Shown: positions 26,531 to 43,025 of the stretch, piece after piece | Position numbering within the stretch: position 1 is the first letter of the stretch | Layout of the letters: each line of letters begins with the position of its first letter | Assembly: GCA_014904845.1 (NCBI GenBank) | Contig: MU119275.1 | Span: 163,200-227,199, forward strand | From: Acephala macrosclerotiorum | Lineage: Eukaryota; Ascomycota; Leotiomycetes; Helotiales; Mollisiaceae | Length of the DNA: 64,000 bases | Direction: 5' to 3' | The notes under the pieces: generated by a model | What the model was told of the DNA's origin: nothing | The model's database searches: none | What the model saw: the letters and a program-made list of their open reading frames with translations, nothing else | Made by a program: the position numbers and the translations under genes

Positions 26531-29500
26531 TTTTAATTATATAATCGAATTTTATTATTATTATTTTTTTTTAAATTTTTATTAATTTTATTTAAAAATT
26601 AAAATTAAAAATATTAAAATATAATATTTTTACAAATAATATTAAATCGAGATTATTAAATACTTTTTAAAATATAATAAATTTCATATTAAAAAAAAAA
26701 AGAATATTTTTTTATAAAATGATTTTTTTTTAATAAAAAAATATTTTATAAAATTCGTTTTTATTAATTTATCGAATAAAATAATTTGAATTAAAAATAA
26801 GTATTATATTTAAATAAATTTAAATAAATTTTTTTTTTTGATTACTCGAATATATAAATTATATTAATATATTCGATTTTTTGTTTATATTTATTAATTT
26901 ATAAATCAATTTCGAATTAAAAAATATTCGTTCATATTTTATATTTAATAAATATAACATATAATAATTTTAAATAATAATTCGTTTTAAAATTTAATTA
27001 ATAATAATATTATTTAATATTTATAAAATTACATTTTTTTAATTAGTAAAAAAAATCGTTAATATATAATAAAAAATATAATATTTAAATAATTTATACA
27101 AAAAATATTATTATTTTTCGATTGTATTATTTTTATAATTAAAACGTTTTATAAAAATTTGAAATTTTTAGAAATTGAAATACAAATAATTAAAAAAAAA
27201 TTAACGATTTATAAAAACGATTTTTTTTATAATTCATTTTACGATATTTAATTTTTTTAATTCGATTATTTATTAAAAATCGATAAAAATATATTTTATA
27301 TTATTTTATTTTCAAGTAATATTAATTGTAAATATTTAATATATTTTTATTTATTTTTTATCGTTTTTAAACAATTTTCTAAGTTTGAAAATATTATATT
27401 ATTAAAAAACAAAAAAAAAAAAATTTTTAAATTTAAATTGAATAAATATATTAAATTTTAATAATAATTAAATACGAAATATTTGAAATTCGAATTTAAA
27501 TTATTTATTTTTTTATATTTAAATTTTTATTCAAATTTCAATTTCGTTTAAAAAAAGAAAAAATAATTTAAATATTAAATAAAAACGATTATATAAAAAA
27601 ATTTATTGAAAATTGTAAAAAAAAATTTATTTTAAATTTAATAAAAATATTTAAAATTAAACGAAAATTATTTGTAATATTTATTTAAAAAAAAATTTTA
27701 AAATTTTTTTTTCGTTTAAAATTAATTTAATCGAATAAAATATCAAAAAAAAAATTTTTTTTAACGTAAATCGTTATTAATTTAATAATAAATTCGTTTT
27801 AATAATAAAATAAAATAATTTATTATATTAATTTGATTTTTATTACGTTTTAATAAAATAGTAATTATTGTAATAATTCGATTAATATTAATATATTTCA
27901 ATAATAAAATTATTATTATATTGATTTAAAAACGAATTTATTTCAAGTATTAAATAATATAAATTTAATAATAAAACTTTCTTAAAAATATAATAATATA
28001 ATTTATTATATTAATTCGAATATAAATATATTTTCGAAATAAAATAATATTAATAATTATTAATTTAATACGTTATTAAACGTATTAATATTTTTTTAAT
28101 TTAAATTGAATATAATTTTAATATAATTAAAAAACTTATAATATTTTTAATAATTATATGTTTTTATATTTTTATTTATAAAAAAAAAAATTATTTTATC
28201 GTTAAAAATAAACGATTTTATTTTATAATTTATTAACGTTTTAATAAAATCAAATAAAAAAAAATTTTAATTTAATTCAAATTTTCGAATTTTCAAATTA
28301 AAAATCAAAAAATACAATAATAATTTCAAAAAAACAATAAAATTAAAATAAATTTACATAGAAAATAAAATTCAATAATACGATTATTATTAATAGTAAT
28401 AAAAATTTTTAAGTATTTAAATTTTCTATTGTTATAATAAATTTAAAAAGTGATTTTACAATCGAAATAATCAAAAACGAATCTCGAAAATCGTATTTAA
28501 AATTTTAACAATTGACGCGAATTAATTTACATACATTTTTTTCTTATACGAATTTCGATTGAAAATCTCGAAAAAAACTATTTTCAAAATAAAAAACAAA
28601 TTTCAATAAAATAAAATAAAAATCGTAATAAATATAAATTTTTTTTGATTTTAAAATTACAAATAAAAAAAAAATTAAAATAATAATTTATAAAATTCTT
28701 ATAAATAAACAAACGAATTATATGTTTTTTTTTAATTATTAATTGAAATAAAATATATTTTTTTAATATTATTAATATTGAATTATTTAAAAGAAAAAAA
28801 TTATTTAAAAAAAATTATAAATAATCAATCGTTAAAAAATATTCGATTGATTTTAATTTCGAATAATTAAAATTACAATATTAAAAAAAATAATAAATAA
28901 TCGATTTTTTCGATTTTAATTTAAAATTTAATTCGTATAAAAATATTATAATTTGTATAATTATATTTTAAATTTGATTATAATATAAATTTAAATAATT
29001 ATTTATCGAGTAATTTATTATTATTTAAAAAAAAAAAATCTCGCGATTTAATATATAAAATATTGAAATATATTTTATTGTAAAATTTATTAAATATAAT
29101 AATATAAAAATATTTTTAAAATTAATAATTAATTTGAACGAATATTTCAAAAGAAAAAAAATATAAATTAAAATAATAATAATTAATAATAAAATAAAAA
29201 TTTTACGATTTGATTATTTTATTTAATATATAAAATATAAAAAATCAAATTCAAACGTACAAAATTTCATTTTTATTAAATAATCGTATATTGAGCGTTT
29301 TAAATTAAATTATTTCAAATAAATAAAAAATTTCAATTGTAATTAAAAATTAATTCGTATTATTTTTATTAAATTTTAAAATTCTAATTTTTTAATATTT
29401 AAATTTTTTTTTGTTTTTTGTTGTTTTTTTGTAATACAATCGAAAGTAAAATAACGAAAAAAAAATAATAAATACAAATAAATTTAAAAATTTTAAAAAA

Positions 29501-32500
29501 TTTAAAAAATTAAATAAAAATAATATATATATATTAATAAATAATCGTTTAATAATTTTAAAAAATAATATTATATATTGTAAACTATTAATTATTTTTG
29601 TAATTTGTTTATAAAATTTAAAATTAATATATATATTATTGAATTTTTTTGATATAATTAATTGTAATTCGTTTATAATTAATATTTCAATATTAAAATT
29701 ATTTTAAAATATAATTTGTAAATATTTTCAATATTATATAAAACGAATATTATAATCGTTAATATAATTCTTTTAAATTAATTATAAATATATTAAATCG
29801 AAAAAAAAAAATTGAAAAAAAAAATTAATAAACGATTATTTTATTTTTATCGTATAATCGTACAAATAAAATTATATTGATTTAATATTTTTATATTAAT
29901 TTATTATACTTTTTTTTTAAAATTATAAAACGTAAATCGAATAATTTTTTTTATTAATTTTTTTCGATCAAATTTTTATTAATTATAATATTAATTAAAA
30001 ATTTATTTATTAATTTGAAAATTATATTTCAAATATTAATAAAACGATATTTATTTATATTTCATAGAACAATTATATAATATTATAATAATTTATAAAT
30101 ATAATAAAAATTTAATTATTTATATTAATATTAATTTATTTAATCGTTTGAATTAATTTTTTAAAACAATTTTTAAAATCGTAAAATTTTAATTTTAATT
30201 TTTTTTTTATTTTTTTTTTTTGAATTATTTATTTAATTTTATATTTATTTGTATAATTACTATTTTTTTTTATTTTTTTTATATTAATATTATTAATTTT
30301 CATTTATATAAAATATAATAATATATTGTTTATTTAATAATAATTTATTAAAAATATTAATTTAATATTATTTTATTATAATTTTTATTTATTATTATTT
30401 ATTTATTAATAAATAGATTTTATATCGATTTTTAATTTCGAAATAATATTATAACAATTATTAATCGATATATTGTAATATTTACAATTAATATAATATT
30501 ATTATTTATATTAAATCGTTTTATTTTTTTATTTAGTATTTAAATTTATTTTTATACGTTTATTATTTAATATATTATTAAATAAATAAAATTAATATTT
30601 TTTAAATTTTTTTATATTTATTTTTTGTAATTTTTTTTCGTATAAATATAAAATAAATTTTTATATTGAATATATTCGTAAATTATAATTCGTTTTAAAA
30701 AATAATTACAATATCGTAAAATTAATTTAAATAAATTGTATTCGTATTTGAATACATTTTAATTTTTTTTATTTTTTTTATTTATAAATATATATTTGAA
30801 TTTTTTATTAAAATTTATTATATTTTTATAATACGTTAATACGATTAATATATTTCAATTAAACAAAATGTTTTTTTATTTATTTATTTTTATTATAAAT
30901 ATTAAATTTCGTTTTTTTTTTATACAATTTACGAATAAAAAATTGAAATATTAAAATATTAAAATTTTATTGTATATATATATTTGAACGACAAATTAAT
31001 CGCGAAATAAATATAATTTAAATCAAAATAAAATTACGTTTTTCAATCAATATTAAATTAAATTAATATATATATTTTTACGTATAAAATTTTTATTTTA
31101 ATAATCGAATTCAAATATATTTATTTATAATCAATTAATAAAAACTTTCAATTAATTATTTTAAATACAATATAATATTTAAAATTTAAAATTTTATTAT
31201 ATTTATTTAATTAATTAATAAATTTATAAAACGATTAAATAATAAAAATTTTCTTTAAAACGTATTTTTTTGATAATTTGTTTAATTATAATTTTTTATT
31301 AAAAAATTTCGAGAATATTTTTTTTATTATAAAGAAAATTGATATTATTAAAATTTTATTATATATAAAATATTTTTTTAATTTAAAAAATAATTTTATA
31401 TACAAACGAAAAATTCTAATAAAAAAATTAAATTTATATTAAAAATAATAAAAAAAACTATTTTTAAAAAAATTACAATTAAAAAATAACAATATATAAA
31501 TATATTTTTATTGTTTTTATATATTAATTTTATATAATTATTTATTAAATTTTTATAAATTTAATACTATTTTTTTTTCGATAAATATTATATATTTTAT
31601 AATTGAATCAAAAATTTTTTTTAATAAATTTTAATATTTTTATTTCAATATTAAAAATTATATAAAAATAAATAATATTATTAATATTATTATTATTATA
31701 TTATTAAAATATAATATTATTATTAGTAAATTAATTATTTGAATTATAATATATTGTATTTATATTAGTAATAATTTGTAGTATTTTATTTTTTATTGAT
31801 TAAATAAAAATTACAATACTCGAAATAATAAATAAAATTTATTAAAACGAAATATTGTTCGTTTAATAAAAAATATAATTAAAAAATAATTTCGAATTAA
31901 ATCGTTGAAAATAAATTAATCTATAAAAACGATAAAAAAATAAAAAATAAATTATATAAAATAAAAAAAAATTATAAAATAAAAAAAAAAATATTTATTT
32001 TATAAAATTTTGTAAATAATAAAATCGTACGTATAAAAAATATACAAAGTATAATAAACGTTTAAATACTAAATTTATATATTTAAATATCGTATAAAAT
32101 TATAAATTATTTTTATTAACGATTTTTTTTTAATTGATAAAACTTTGAAAATTTTGAAATTATTATAAAAATTTGTAAAAAAATTTATTATAAAATGAAA
32201 TCGTATTTTTTTATTAGTATATTTCAAATTAATTAAATAAAATATTAAAAAATTAAATATTAATCGTTTAAACGAAAATTGTATAAATATTTAAATTATT
32301 AATTTTTTTTTTTTACGTATATACATTTTTTATATACGTAAAAATATTTAAAAAATTGAAAAAATCAAAATTTTTAATTTTAATTAAATTTTATTTAATA
32401 TTTTTCAAATTATATTTATAATAATTTACTAATAAAAATAATATATTTATTTTTTTTAAAATTAATTTAATTGTTATCGTATTTTATATATTAAAAAAAA

Positions 32501-35500
32501 AGTATTTTTATTTTTTATATTGTTTAAAATATTTTTTTTTTTAAGAATTCGATTTTTTATTATTTATAATTTATTTAGAAATTTTAAAAATCGATTTTTG
32601 AAATAATATTTATATTTTATATTACGAATTAAATTATTAAAATTATTAGTACTATATAATTTCAAATAATATTTATTTATTTTATTTTATATTTAAATTT
32701 ATTTGAATAAATATAAATTTCAAATTAATAAAAAATATTTACAAATAATTGGATTTTTAAATTTTTTTATTCAAATTACAAAAAAAACATTATATAATAT
32801 TTTTATATTATTATTTTCGAATTAAAAAAAATATATTTTATTAAATATATTTCAATTCGTAGAAATCGTTTTAATTAAAACGAAAAATATAATTATTTTT
32901 AAAATATTTTTATAATTTTTATTAAATATTATTTTAAAAATAAATACGTTTATTTATAATATTATAAATTTTAAAAAAATATTTAATTTTAATAAATGTT
33001 TAATAAATTTAAATATTTATAAATAATAATATTATTGATAATATTTTAAAAAAATCGATAAATAAAAAAATAAATATAAAATTATTTAAATAAATCTCGT
33101 ATTTTTGATTTAAGATTTTTTTTTATAAATAAATTATATAAACTTTTTTTTTTATTAAACGAGATTTGAATAATTATTATTTAAAATTTGATTTTAAAAA
33201 TTTTAATTTCAATTTATTTTTAAAAGTTTAAAATAAATATATATATTTAATTAAATATTTCAATTTTTTACAAATTATTTTATTTATTTCGAATATATAT
33301 AATTTCAATTTTAAAAACTTAAAAACGAAATTAATATTAATATAAAAATTATTTGTATTTTTATAATAATAATTAACGTTTTTATAGTAATCAAATTTAT
33401 ATAAATAGAATTGTATTATTTAATAATATTAATATTTAAATTTTTTAATTTTTATTAAAAAAAATTTTACGATTATATAAAAAATATTAATTTCTTTTTT
33501 ATTTCTATTATAAACGTTATAAAATTCGTAAATTTTATTTGAATTTCTTTTTTAAATTTTGTAATCGAAATAAAAACAATAAACATATAATAATCGTATT
33601 ATATATTTTAATAAAAAATATAAATAAATTTTTTTTTTTAAATAATATTTTATATAATAATATATAAATATATTTTATTATTAATTTTCAAATTTTAAAA
33701 TTTTAATAAAATCGAAAAATAAAATTTTAATATTTAAATTCGTAAAAATATATTTAATTATTTAAAAAATAAAATAAAATAAAATAAAATAAAAATCGTA
33801 AAAAATTTTTTTTTTGAAATTAAAATAGTAAAATAATAAAAAACAATAAAAAAATATATATACGAAATTTAAATAATAAACTTTTTTTTATAATTATTTA
33901 AAAAAATTACAATTATTCAATTTTTTAAATATTTAATTATTTAATTTTTTTTTTTATAATCGTTTTTTAAATATTTAATATTCAAATAATTTTTTTTTAA
34001 ATTTTTTTTACGTCGTTTTAATATTTAAAATTTATTACAATTTTATTACAATTTTTATTATTATATTATTTATTAATTATATTTATTTTTATTTTTTTAA
34101 AATACGTTTATAAATAGTAATTATTTTTATAAATTTTCTTTTGATAAAATTCGTTTTAATATTCTCGTTTTTTATTATTTAATTATTTGATATTATATTG
34201 ATTTTATATTTGATTTAAATTCAAATTTTTAATATTTTTTAAAAATCGTTCAATTTTTATTTTATTTTTATATTCGTAAAATTTTCGATTTTTAATAAAC
34301 GTCGATAATTATTAATTTTAAATATAAAATATTTTAATAATTTTTTAAAAAAAAATTTTTTTTTTTTTTAATTTAATAATTTCAATTTGAAAATATTTAA
34401 AATACGAAAAAACATATAATAATTTTTTATCTTATTAAAATATTTCAAAAATATTTTAATTCGATTAATTAGAAATTTATTTGTTTATATATTTTAAACG
34501 AATTCGTATATAAAATTTTAAAAATAAAATTCTCGAATTTAAATTTAAATATAAAATTCAAATTTTTATAAAATAATAATATTTATTATTAATAAAAAAA
34601 ACGACGAAAAATCGATTAAAATAATATAATATTAAATCGAAAAAAAAAATTTGATTTATATAATATTATTAAATACAAAAACGAATATTTTTTAAATAAA
34701 AAATAAAATTCTTTTAATTATTTTTAAAAATTCGAATTTAAATTCTAAAATTCAATATAAATTATTTGTAATAAACAAATAAAATTGTAATATATTTTTT
34801 AATTATATTATTAATTTATTTAAATTTTATCGCGTTATAAATTCTTTAAATTAATTAAACAAAAAAACGATTTATTTATAATTTCAAAATTTTTATTTTT
34901 TTAAAAAAAAAAAACGATTTATATATATTTTAACGTTATTAATATTTATTTAATAAAATTGATCGATAATATAATCGTATTACAAAAAAATCAAATATTA
35001 ATAATTATTAAACAAATAATAATTTAAATTGTATTTGAAAAATAAATTTAATATAATAAAAAAATAATTTTAATATTTCGAGTTTTTAATACAAATAATA
35101 TTTTTATTTTGAAATATAATTAAAACGATCTTATAATTCGATTAAATTTATAATATTTTTATAAAAATTTATAATATAAAAATTAATATTTTAATTTTAA
35201 ATTTTTTTAAATAAAATTTATAATTCGAATTTCGAATATAAAATTATTTTTTAATTTGCGTAATAATTATTTATTTTATTTATTATATATTTATAAGATT
35301 TTTAATATTTATATAAAAAAATTAAATACAAATTATAAAACAAATAATTATAATTTGTATTAAATCGATAAATATTTTAATTAATATAAATTATTAATTA
35401 AATTTAAATTTTTTCGATTTTTTTAAAATTCATATTTTGAAAAATATTATTATAATAAATTAAACAATATTAAATTTATATCGTATATTGATTTGTATAA

Positions 35501-38500
35501 TTAATATATATTTTTGAGAAATAATATAAATATTATTATACGATTATTTTTTAATTATATTTAACGTATATTTTTAATAAATTATAAATAGTAAATAATT
35601 AAAAAAAATATTATTTAATAGTAATAAAATAACGCGAATAATATAATAATATTAGTAATATATTAATAGCGTATTGAAATCGTAAAAAGTATATAATATA
35701 TTATATTCGTTTAAAATATTTTTAATTTCAAAATAATAATTTTGTATTAAATTTTTTATTTTATTTTTTTTACGTTTATATTATCAATAAATAACGTTGT
35801 TTTTATAAATTGAATCAATTAATAATAATTAAAAATAAATCAATTTAATTTTTCGATTATAATCAATATATAATAAAATTAAATAATAATACAAATTTTA
35901 ATTTAATCAAATTTTTTCGAATTTTTTAAAATTTATATTTTTTTTAATTATATAATTATTATAAAAATTTGTATTATTTTATTAATTATATTTTTTTTTT
36001 AAATCAATTTTAAATTTTTTTTTATTCGATAAAATTTTTTTAATATTATTGTACTTTTTTATTATTATATTATATATATATTTAATATCGAAAAAAAAAT
36101 AATTATAAATTTTTATTATATTTAATAATAATATATTCGCAATATTTAAACTTTTTATTTACATTGTTTTTAAAATTAAATAAACGAATCGTAATAATAA
36201 TATTTATTAATTGTATTTATTTCAATATAATTATTTAATTTTATTATATTATAATAAAAATAAAAATCAATTTATTAAAAATTTATATTATATTTAATTC
36301 GTTAAATATATTAAAATTTTTTATTTAAAATTGATTATTATTATAATAATAAAAATATTATTTTTAAGATTTCAATTTATTTTAAAAAATAATAATTTCG
36401 TATTTCGTATAATTGTTTTAAAAAACGTAAAAAATTTTAAATTAAATATTATTTAATTATTTTGAATATTGAAAATTAAATTAATATTAATATCAAATAA
36501 TATAATTTAATTTTATAATTGTAATATATACGAATTTCAATCGTTGAATTCAAATTATATATATTTCGTATTAGTATTTAATAATATTCGTATTTATTTG
36601 ATTTATAAGTAATTTTCTTTTGAAATATTAATATAAATATTAAGAATTTTAATATATTTCGATTTTGAGTTTTCGATAAAACGTTTAAAATCGATATACG
36701 TAATTTAAAAATCGTAAATTTCGTAAAAAATTTAAAATTTGAAATCGTTAAATTGTATTTTAAAAAGTTTATAATATTTAAAATTATTAATAAATAATCT
36801 TTGAAATTTTCCAATATTAAATTTTTTAATTAATATCGAGTAAAAATATATATTATAATTCTGTAAAATAATTCGATTTAAAAATAAATTAAAATTGTAT
36901 TAAAATATAATTTTTTTTAAATTCGATAAATAATTTAAAAAATATATCTATATATTATATTACGTTCGTTTTTAGAATTTGTTTTTTAGATTTTAATAAT
37001 TAATTGTAAATTTTAAGATTTTAATACGCGCGATTAGTGTTTACGTTTACGTTTTTTAAAAATAAATAAAATTGTAATCAAAAATTAAAAACAATTTAAA
37101 TTACGATTTTAAAAACAAATATTTTTATACGTCGTTAATCGAATTAAATAACGATTTTCGAATTAAAATTTTTTTTTTCGTATATTTTTAAATTTAATAA
37201 TTGTATATTATTATATTTATTATTATAATTATAATAATTATTTTAATAATTAAAATAATTTATATTAATAATATTTTATTTCGATTTATTAATATTTGTA
37301 AAATAATTTAAATTAATTAATATTAAAATTATATTGATTTTAAAAAATTCGATTTTCAAAAAAAACAATATAAAATAATATTAAAATTTAACGATTTTGA
37401 TTTTTTTTTATTCGATTTAATTTTAAAAATTTAATAATATTTAAATTATTAAAAAATAAAATTTATTGTTTTTAAATAAATTTCAAATGAAAATATATTT
37501 ATTTTATAATTTATTATCGAAAATTTTAAAATATAATTAAAAATTAATATAATTTATAAACGTTGTATTAATCAAATATTTTTAATATATATAAAAATTA
37601 TAATAATAAAAAATTCGAAAATTGTAAATACGATTAATTTTAATTAATTTAATATTATTAATTGTATTTTTTTATTGTAATATAAATTATTTGTTTTATT
37701 TTTATTTAATTATTAACAATTTTTATAAAAATAATAATATTAATACTTTTTTTAACGTTAATATTATTATTAATAAATTTTATTCATTTAATAATAAAAA
37801 TTATTTTTTTTATATCGATTAATTTAACGATTATTATTATTTTTTTTTTTTTCGAAATTATAAATTCGATTATATCGATTACTATTTTCAATATAATATT
37901 CGTATTTCTATAAATGCTAATATTAATTTTAATTAATAATTTTCGTATTTTTATTATTATTTTCGTTTTAATCGTATTTTTTATTATAATAATCGCGAGA
38001 ACTCAATTGATAATTATTATATTATTAATAATATCAATTTTAATATCGCTAATTACTATAATAATTATTATATTATATTCAATATTTTAATATATTAAAA
38101 AACTTTTAATTTAAAATTGTTTTTAACGTTTTTAATAATTTATTTTTTCAAGTATTTATTATTAAAATTATTGTAATATTCAAATAAAATATTTTGTTTT
38201 TTTAAATTTTTTTTTTTTAAATAAAATAAATAATTATAATTGTACGTTTTTTAATAATATTTCGTAATTTATTTATTTTAAAAAATATTTAAATTATTTA
38301 TACGATTTTAATACAATATATTAAACGATAATTAAAAGTTTAAATCGTTTATCGAAAAAAAAAAAATTTAAATTTAAATTTCTATTTAATATAATATTAT
38401 AATTATAAAATTTTATAATAATACAAATATTATTTTTTATTAATAATAAATATACGCGTTTTTAATTACAAAATTTTAATTATACGATTTTATATTTTTT

Positions 38501-40889
38501 TTATTTGAAAATAATTATATATATTAAAATTATTCAAATAAATTTTTTTATAAAAAATTCGTATATTTCGTTTATAATATTTATTTAAATCAATCGATAA
38601 ATAATTATTAACAATTTACTATTTTTTCAATTACGATAATAATTCAATTATATAATATTATTAATATTTATATTAAATAAATATATTTCGAATTATTATT
38701 TTTAAATAATTCGCAATTTTATTTTTTCGATTTTAATTATCAATTGTTAAAATTTTTAATTTTTATTAAAATAATAAATTTTAAATTTACGATTATAATT
38801 TTTTTAATATTTCTTTAATAAAATCGAAATTTTACATTTTAAATTTTAATATTATAAAATCAATTCTAATAAATAAAATCGAATTATAAAATTTTTATAT
38901 AAAAAAACAAATATTTTTACAATAGAATTATTAGTAATTTTATTAAAATAACGTTATAAAAAATAAATTTTTACGAGTATTTTTTTCGTTTTTTATTAAT
39001 TATTTATATAAATTTAAAAAAAACTTTTTAAATTACAATAAATTTTGTATTTTTGTTTAAATTAATAAAAATATTAAAAATCAATTTTATAATATTATAT
39101 TTTAACGTGAATATATTTTAAAAAATAAAACGAAAAATGAAAAATATTAATAAATTTATAAAACGAATTACAATACGTAATAATACTTTGAATTTATATA
39201 ATCGATTTTTAAATTCGAAATTATATTTCAATTTTTTAATTTCGATTATAATAAATTTTTAAAAAAAAATTTGAATACAATTTTATATATTTTTTCAAAT
39301 TAAATATTTTATATTTAAAATATAAAAAAAATAATTTATTTTAAAATTAAATCTATTGAATTTTATTTATTTATAGTTTTGTTTTTATATTAATTATTAT
39401 TTCAAATTTTGAAAAATTAAATTATTTTTTTATTATAAAAAATATTTCAATATTATATTGTATTTAATTATATATTATATTTAACGTTTTTTTATTTATT
39501 TTATTATAAAACTTTTTACTAGAAAATATTTTAATTTGCGTTTTTAAAGTTTTAATTCTTTTCAAAAAATTTTATTAAAATTTTTATATTAATATTATAT
39601 TATAAAAAATATATTATTTTAAATTATTCGAATAACGTTTTAAAATATTAATAAATTCAAACTTCGAAATTCACATTTTTTTAAACTTTAATTTTTTCAA
39701 TGTTTATTAATTGAAAAAGTTGAAAATATTAATTCTCGAATTCTATTTTTAAAACGAAATAAATAAAATACGTAATTTCGAAAATTTGATTCAAAATTTT
39801 CAAATTTTCAAATTTATTTTTATATATTCGAAAATCGTAAATTTTTAAATATTTAATATACGAAAAATAAATCTATATAAAATTAATATAAAATTCTTTA
39901 AAATTGAAATATTTTAAAATTTAAAACGTTTTTAATTTTTGGAAATTCGTTATTTCAAATTCAAAAATTAAAAATAAAATTTCAATAATTCGTATAATAT
40001 CGTTAAAAAAAAGTAAAAAAATTTATATTGATTTTTAAAGTTTATAATATCGACGATTAAATTTTGAATTTTAAAAATAGTAATATATATTAGAAATTTG
40101 TATAATTGTTAAATTGAAAAACAATATAAATATTCGAAATAATATATTAATTTTTTTAAAATATTATTAATATTATTATTTTAAAATAAATATTATATAT
40201 ATTTTATAGATTTTATTACAAATTTATCGATTTGAATATAATTGATTATTAGTTTGAAATCGATTATTTTTTTCAAATAAAAAATAAAAATTTTTTTATT
40301 TTTAATAAAAATATATTAATTATTTTACGTAAAATATTTTTAGTATTTTAATATTATTAATAATAATAAAATATTAAAAAATGCGATAAAGTTTTTTCAT
40401 ATTTCGAATTGCGTTTATAACGAATATATTATATTTAAAAATAAATATTATTTTAATTTAAATATAATTTCGATTAATAAATTGAAAATTTAAAAAATTA
40501 ATAAAAATATTTAATTTCAAAATTATATATATTAATAATTTTATCGAAAAATGTATTTTCGCGATATATTATTTTTATTAAATAAAACGTAAATAATAAA
40601 TAGTAAATAAATAATAATAATTTAAAATTTCAAAAAATAAATATATATTTTAATTTATATATTATAATTTATATAATTTGAACTTTGAAATTAAAAACTT
40701 TGAATTTAAATTTTATAAAACTTGAAAAAATATATATTAAAAATATAATTTAAATAAAAACTTTAAATTTTTTATATATTTTTATGTAATTATATTTTTT
40801 TTTAAACTTTTTTAAATTTTTTTTTTTTTTAAAATATATTTTTTATTAAAACTCGAAAATAAACAAATATAAACTCGAGTTTAATTATT

Positions 40890-41000
40890 AATATTTCGCG
40901 TATTTTACGAAGTTTTTATAATATTCGTAATATTCGTATTTTGTACATTTTACGTACTATAAGAATTTCGTGTATTTCGTATATTTTACGAAAAATAAAA
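40890..41000. repeat. Short degenerate minisatellite of TATTCGTA/TATTTTACG units
   Basis: A cluster of roughly 9-11 base units such as AATATTCGT, TATTTTACG and ATTTCGTAT recurs across about 110 bases. It has slightly more CpG than its surroundings. Confidence 0.45.
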
Positions 41001-41669
41001 ATATAAAAATTCGAAAAATTTAAAAAAACGAATTTTAAAAAAGAAAAAAACTTTAAAAAAAAATAAAAACTTGAAAAAAACGATTTGTAAAAATTACGTA
41101 ATTTAAAACGAGAATATAAATTGAATAATAATTCGTCGTCGATTATAAAAATTACAAAAAAAAAAATTATCTATAAAAAAAATTTTAATTTATTAAATAA
41201 ATTTTTGTATTTATTTAAAAAATTTAAAAAAAAAAATTTATTTTTAAATTTGTAATTTATAGATTTTTTATTTCGTTTTAATAAATCTATAAATTTAAAG
41301 TTTATAAATTTAAAATTTTATGAAAATATTTATATAAATAAATTTTAATATAAAATTTTTTTATTTTTTATTGGACTTTAAAGATTTTTAAATAAAAATA
41401 TATCGAATTATTATATTTATTTATTACTTTGAAAATTTAATAAAATAAATATTTTTATAAAATTATATTATAATTATATTATTAAACGATATTGTATAAA
41501 AAAATAATTTATTAAAAAATTTAATTATTTATTTTATTATAAAAAAACGCGAAAATTAATAAAAATCGAAAAAAAAATTATAAACGAAAAATTAAAAATT
41601 ATAAAAAATATAATTAAACAAAAAATAAACGTAATTAAATAAAAAATAAATCGAATAAAATAAAAAATA

Positions 41670-41820
41670 AAATAATAAATTCAATAAAAACGAAAATAAT
41701 AAAAACGAAAATAAAAATAATAAAAACGAAAATAATAAAAACGAAAATAATAAAAATAAAAATAAAAAAAATGAAAACAATAAAAACGAGAATAATAAAA
41801 ATAAAAAAAAAACGAAAAAC
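41670..41820. repeat. Minisatellite with 15-bp GAAAATAATAAAAAC units
   Basis: Multiple near-perfect copies of a 15-base unit with some irregular inserts. Read on the minus strand it gives a Phe/Leu/Ser-rich open frame (41592-41831) that is an artefact of the repeat. Confidence 0.85.
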
Positions 41821-42910
41821 AAATAAAACAATAATAAATTGAACGAAAAAAAATAATATAAAAACGAATACGAATAATATTACAAAAAAAAAAACAAGAA
41901 AAACGATTTCAATTAAATTTATATAAAATAAAAATAAAATTATTTCAATTCGTAAATAATTTTAAAAATATTTTAATAAAAAAATTGTTTATTTTATAAT
42001 TTCGATTTATTTAATTAAAGTTTCATATAAATATAAAAAAATCGTTTTAATAAAAATCGGTTTAATTAAATCGATTATTTAAAAAAAACGTTTACTATAA
42101 ATTTATTATTATTAATAATAAATAATAATAAAAAAAAATTAAATTAATACGAGAATTATTTAAATAAACGTTTTATATATAATAAAATAAAATTTTTATT
42201 CGAGTATATAATATTAAAAAATTATTTAATAATAAAAAAATTATTAAAAATTTTTTATATAAAATTCAAAATTATTATTTTTTTTTTTCGAATTATCGAA
42301 TTATAATTTTATTAATTTCGATTTAAATATATTCGAATTCGAAATATAAAATTTTTATTTAAATATATTTATAGTATTTAATTCAATTATTAAATTTAAT
42401 AAAATACGTAATTTAAAATTTATACGTTTTAATAAATTCGAATAATTAAATATTATTTTAATAAAATAAAATTTTTATTTATTTCAAATTATAAAAATAA
42501 TAATTATAATTCGAACGTTTTATAAAAACGTATTTATTAAAATAAATATAATAATTTCAAATTTCAATAAATATTAATTCGAATAAAAAATACTTAAAAA
42601 ACTTTATAAATGAAATTTTATTATAAATAATATAAAACGAATTCAAATTAAAATTAAATAAATATTATTAATTTTAATTAATTTATAAAAACGTAAATCG
42701 AAATTAAAACGATTAAAAATTGTAAAAATAAAAAATAAATAAATATAAAAATTATTTGAAAATAAAATTACATATAAAAAAAAAATATTTAATTCGTAAA
42801 AATATTCGATTAAAAAAACTTATTAAAAAAAAAAAATTTAAAAAAAAAAAAATATTTATTAATTTATAAATTTAAAAAAAAACTAATTTTAATAATTAAA
42901 TAAAAAACGA

Positions 42911-43025
42911 TAAAAAAATATTTAATAATAAAAAAAAATTTAATAATAAAAAAAAATCTAATAATAAAAAAATATTTAATAATAAAAAAACATTTAATAA
43001 AAAAACATTTATTAATAAAAAAAAT
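42911..43025. repeat. Minisatellite with TTTAATAATAAAAAAA-like units of about 18-20 bp
   Basis: Units begin near 42921, 42939, 42957, 42975 and 42993 and differ in A-run length and a few transitions. Confidence 0.8.

Noticed and set aside
36578..36814. 78-codon minus-strand frame
   Set aside because: Same compositional artefact; no neighbouring coding signal.
41592..41831. 79-codon Phe/Leu-rich minus-strand frame resembling a membrane protein
   Set aside because: It is the translation of a 15-bp minisatellite, not a gene.
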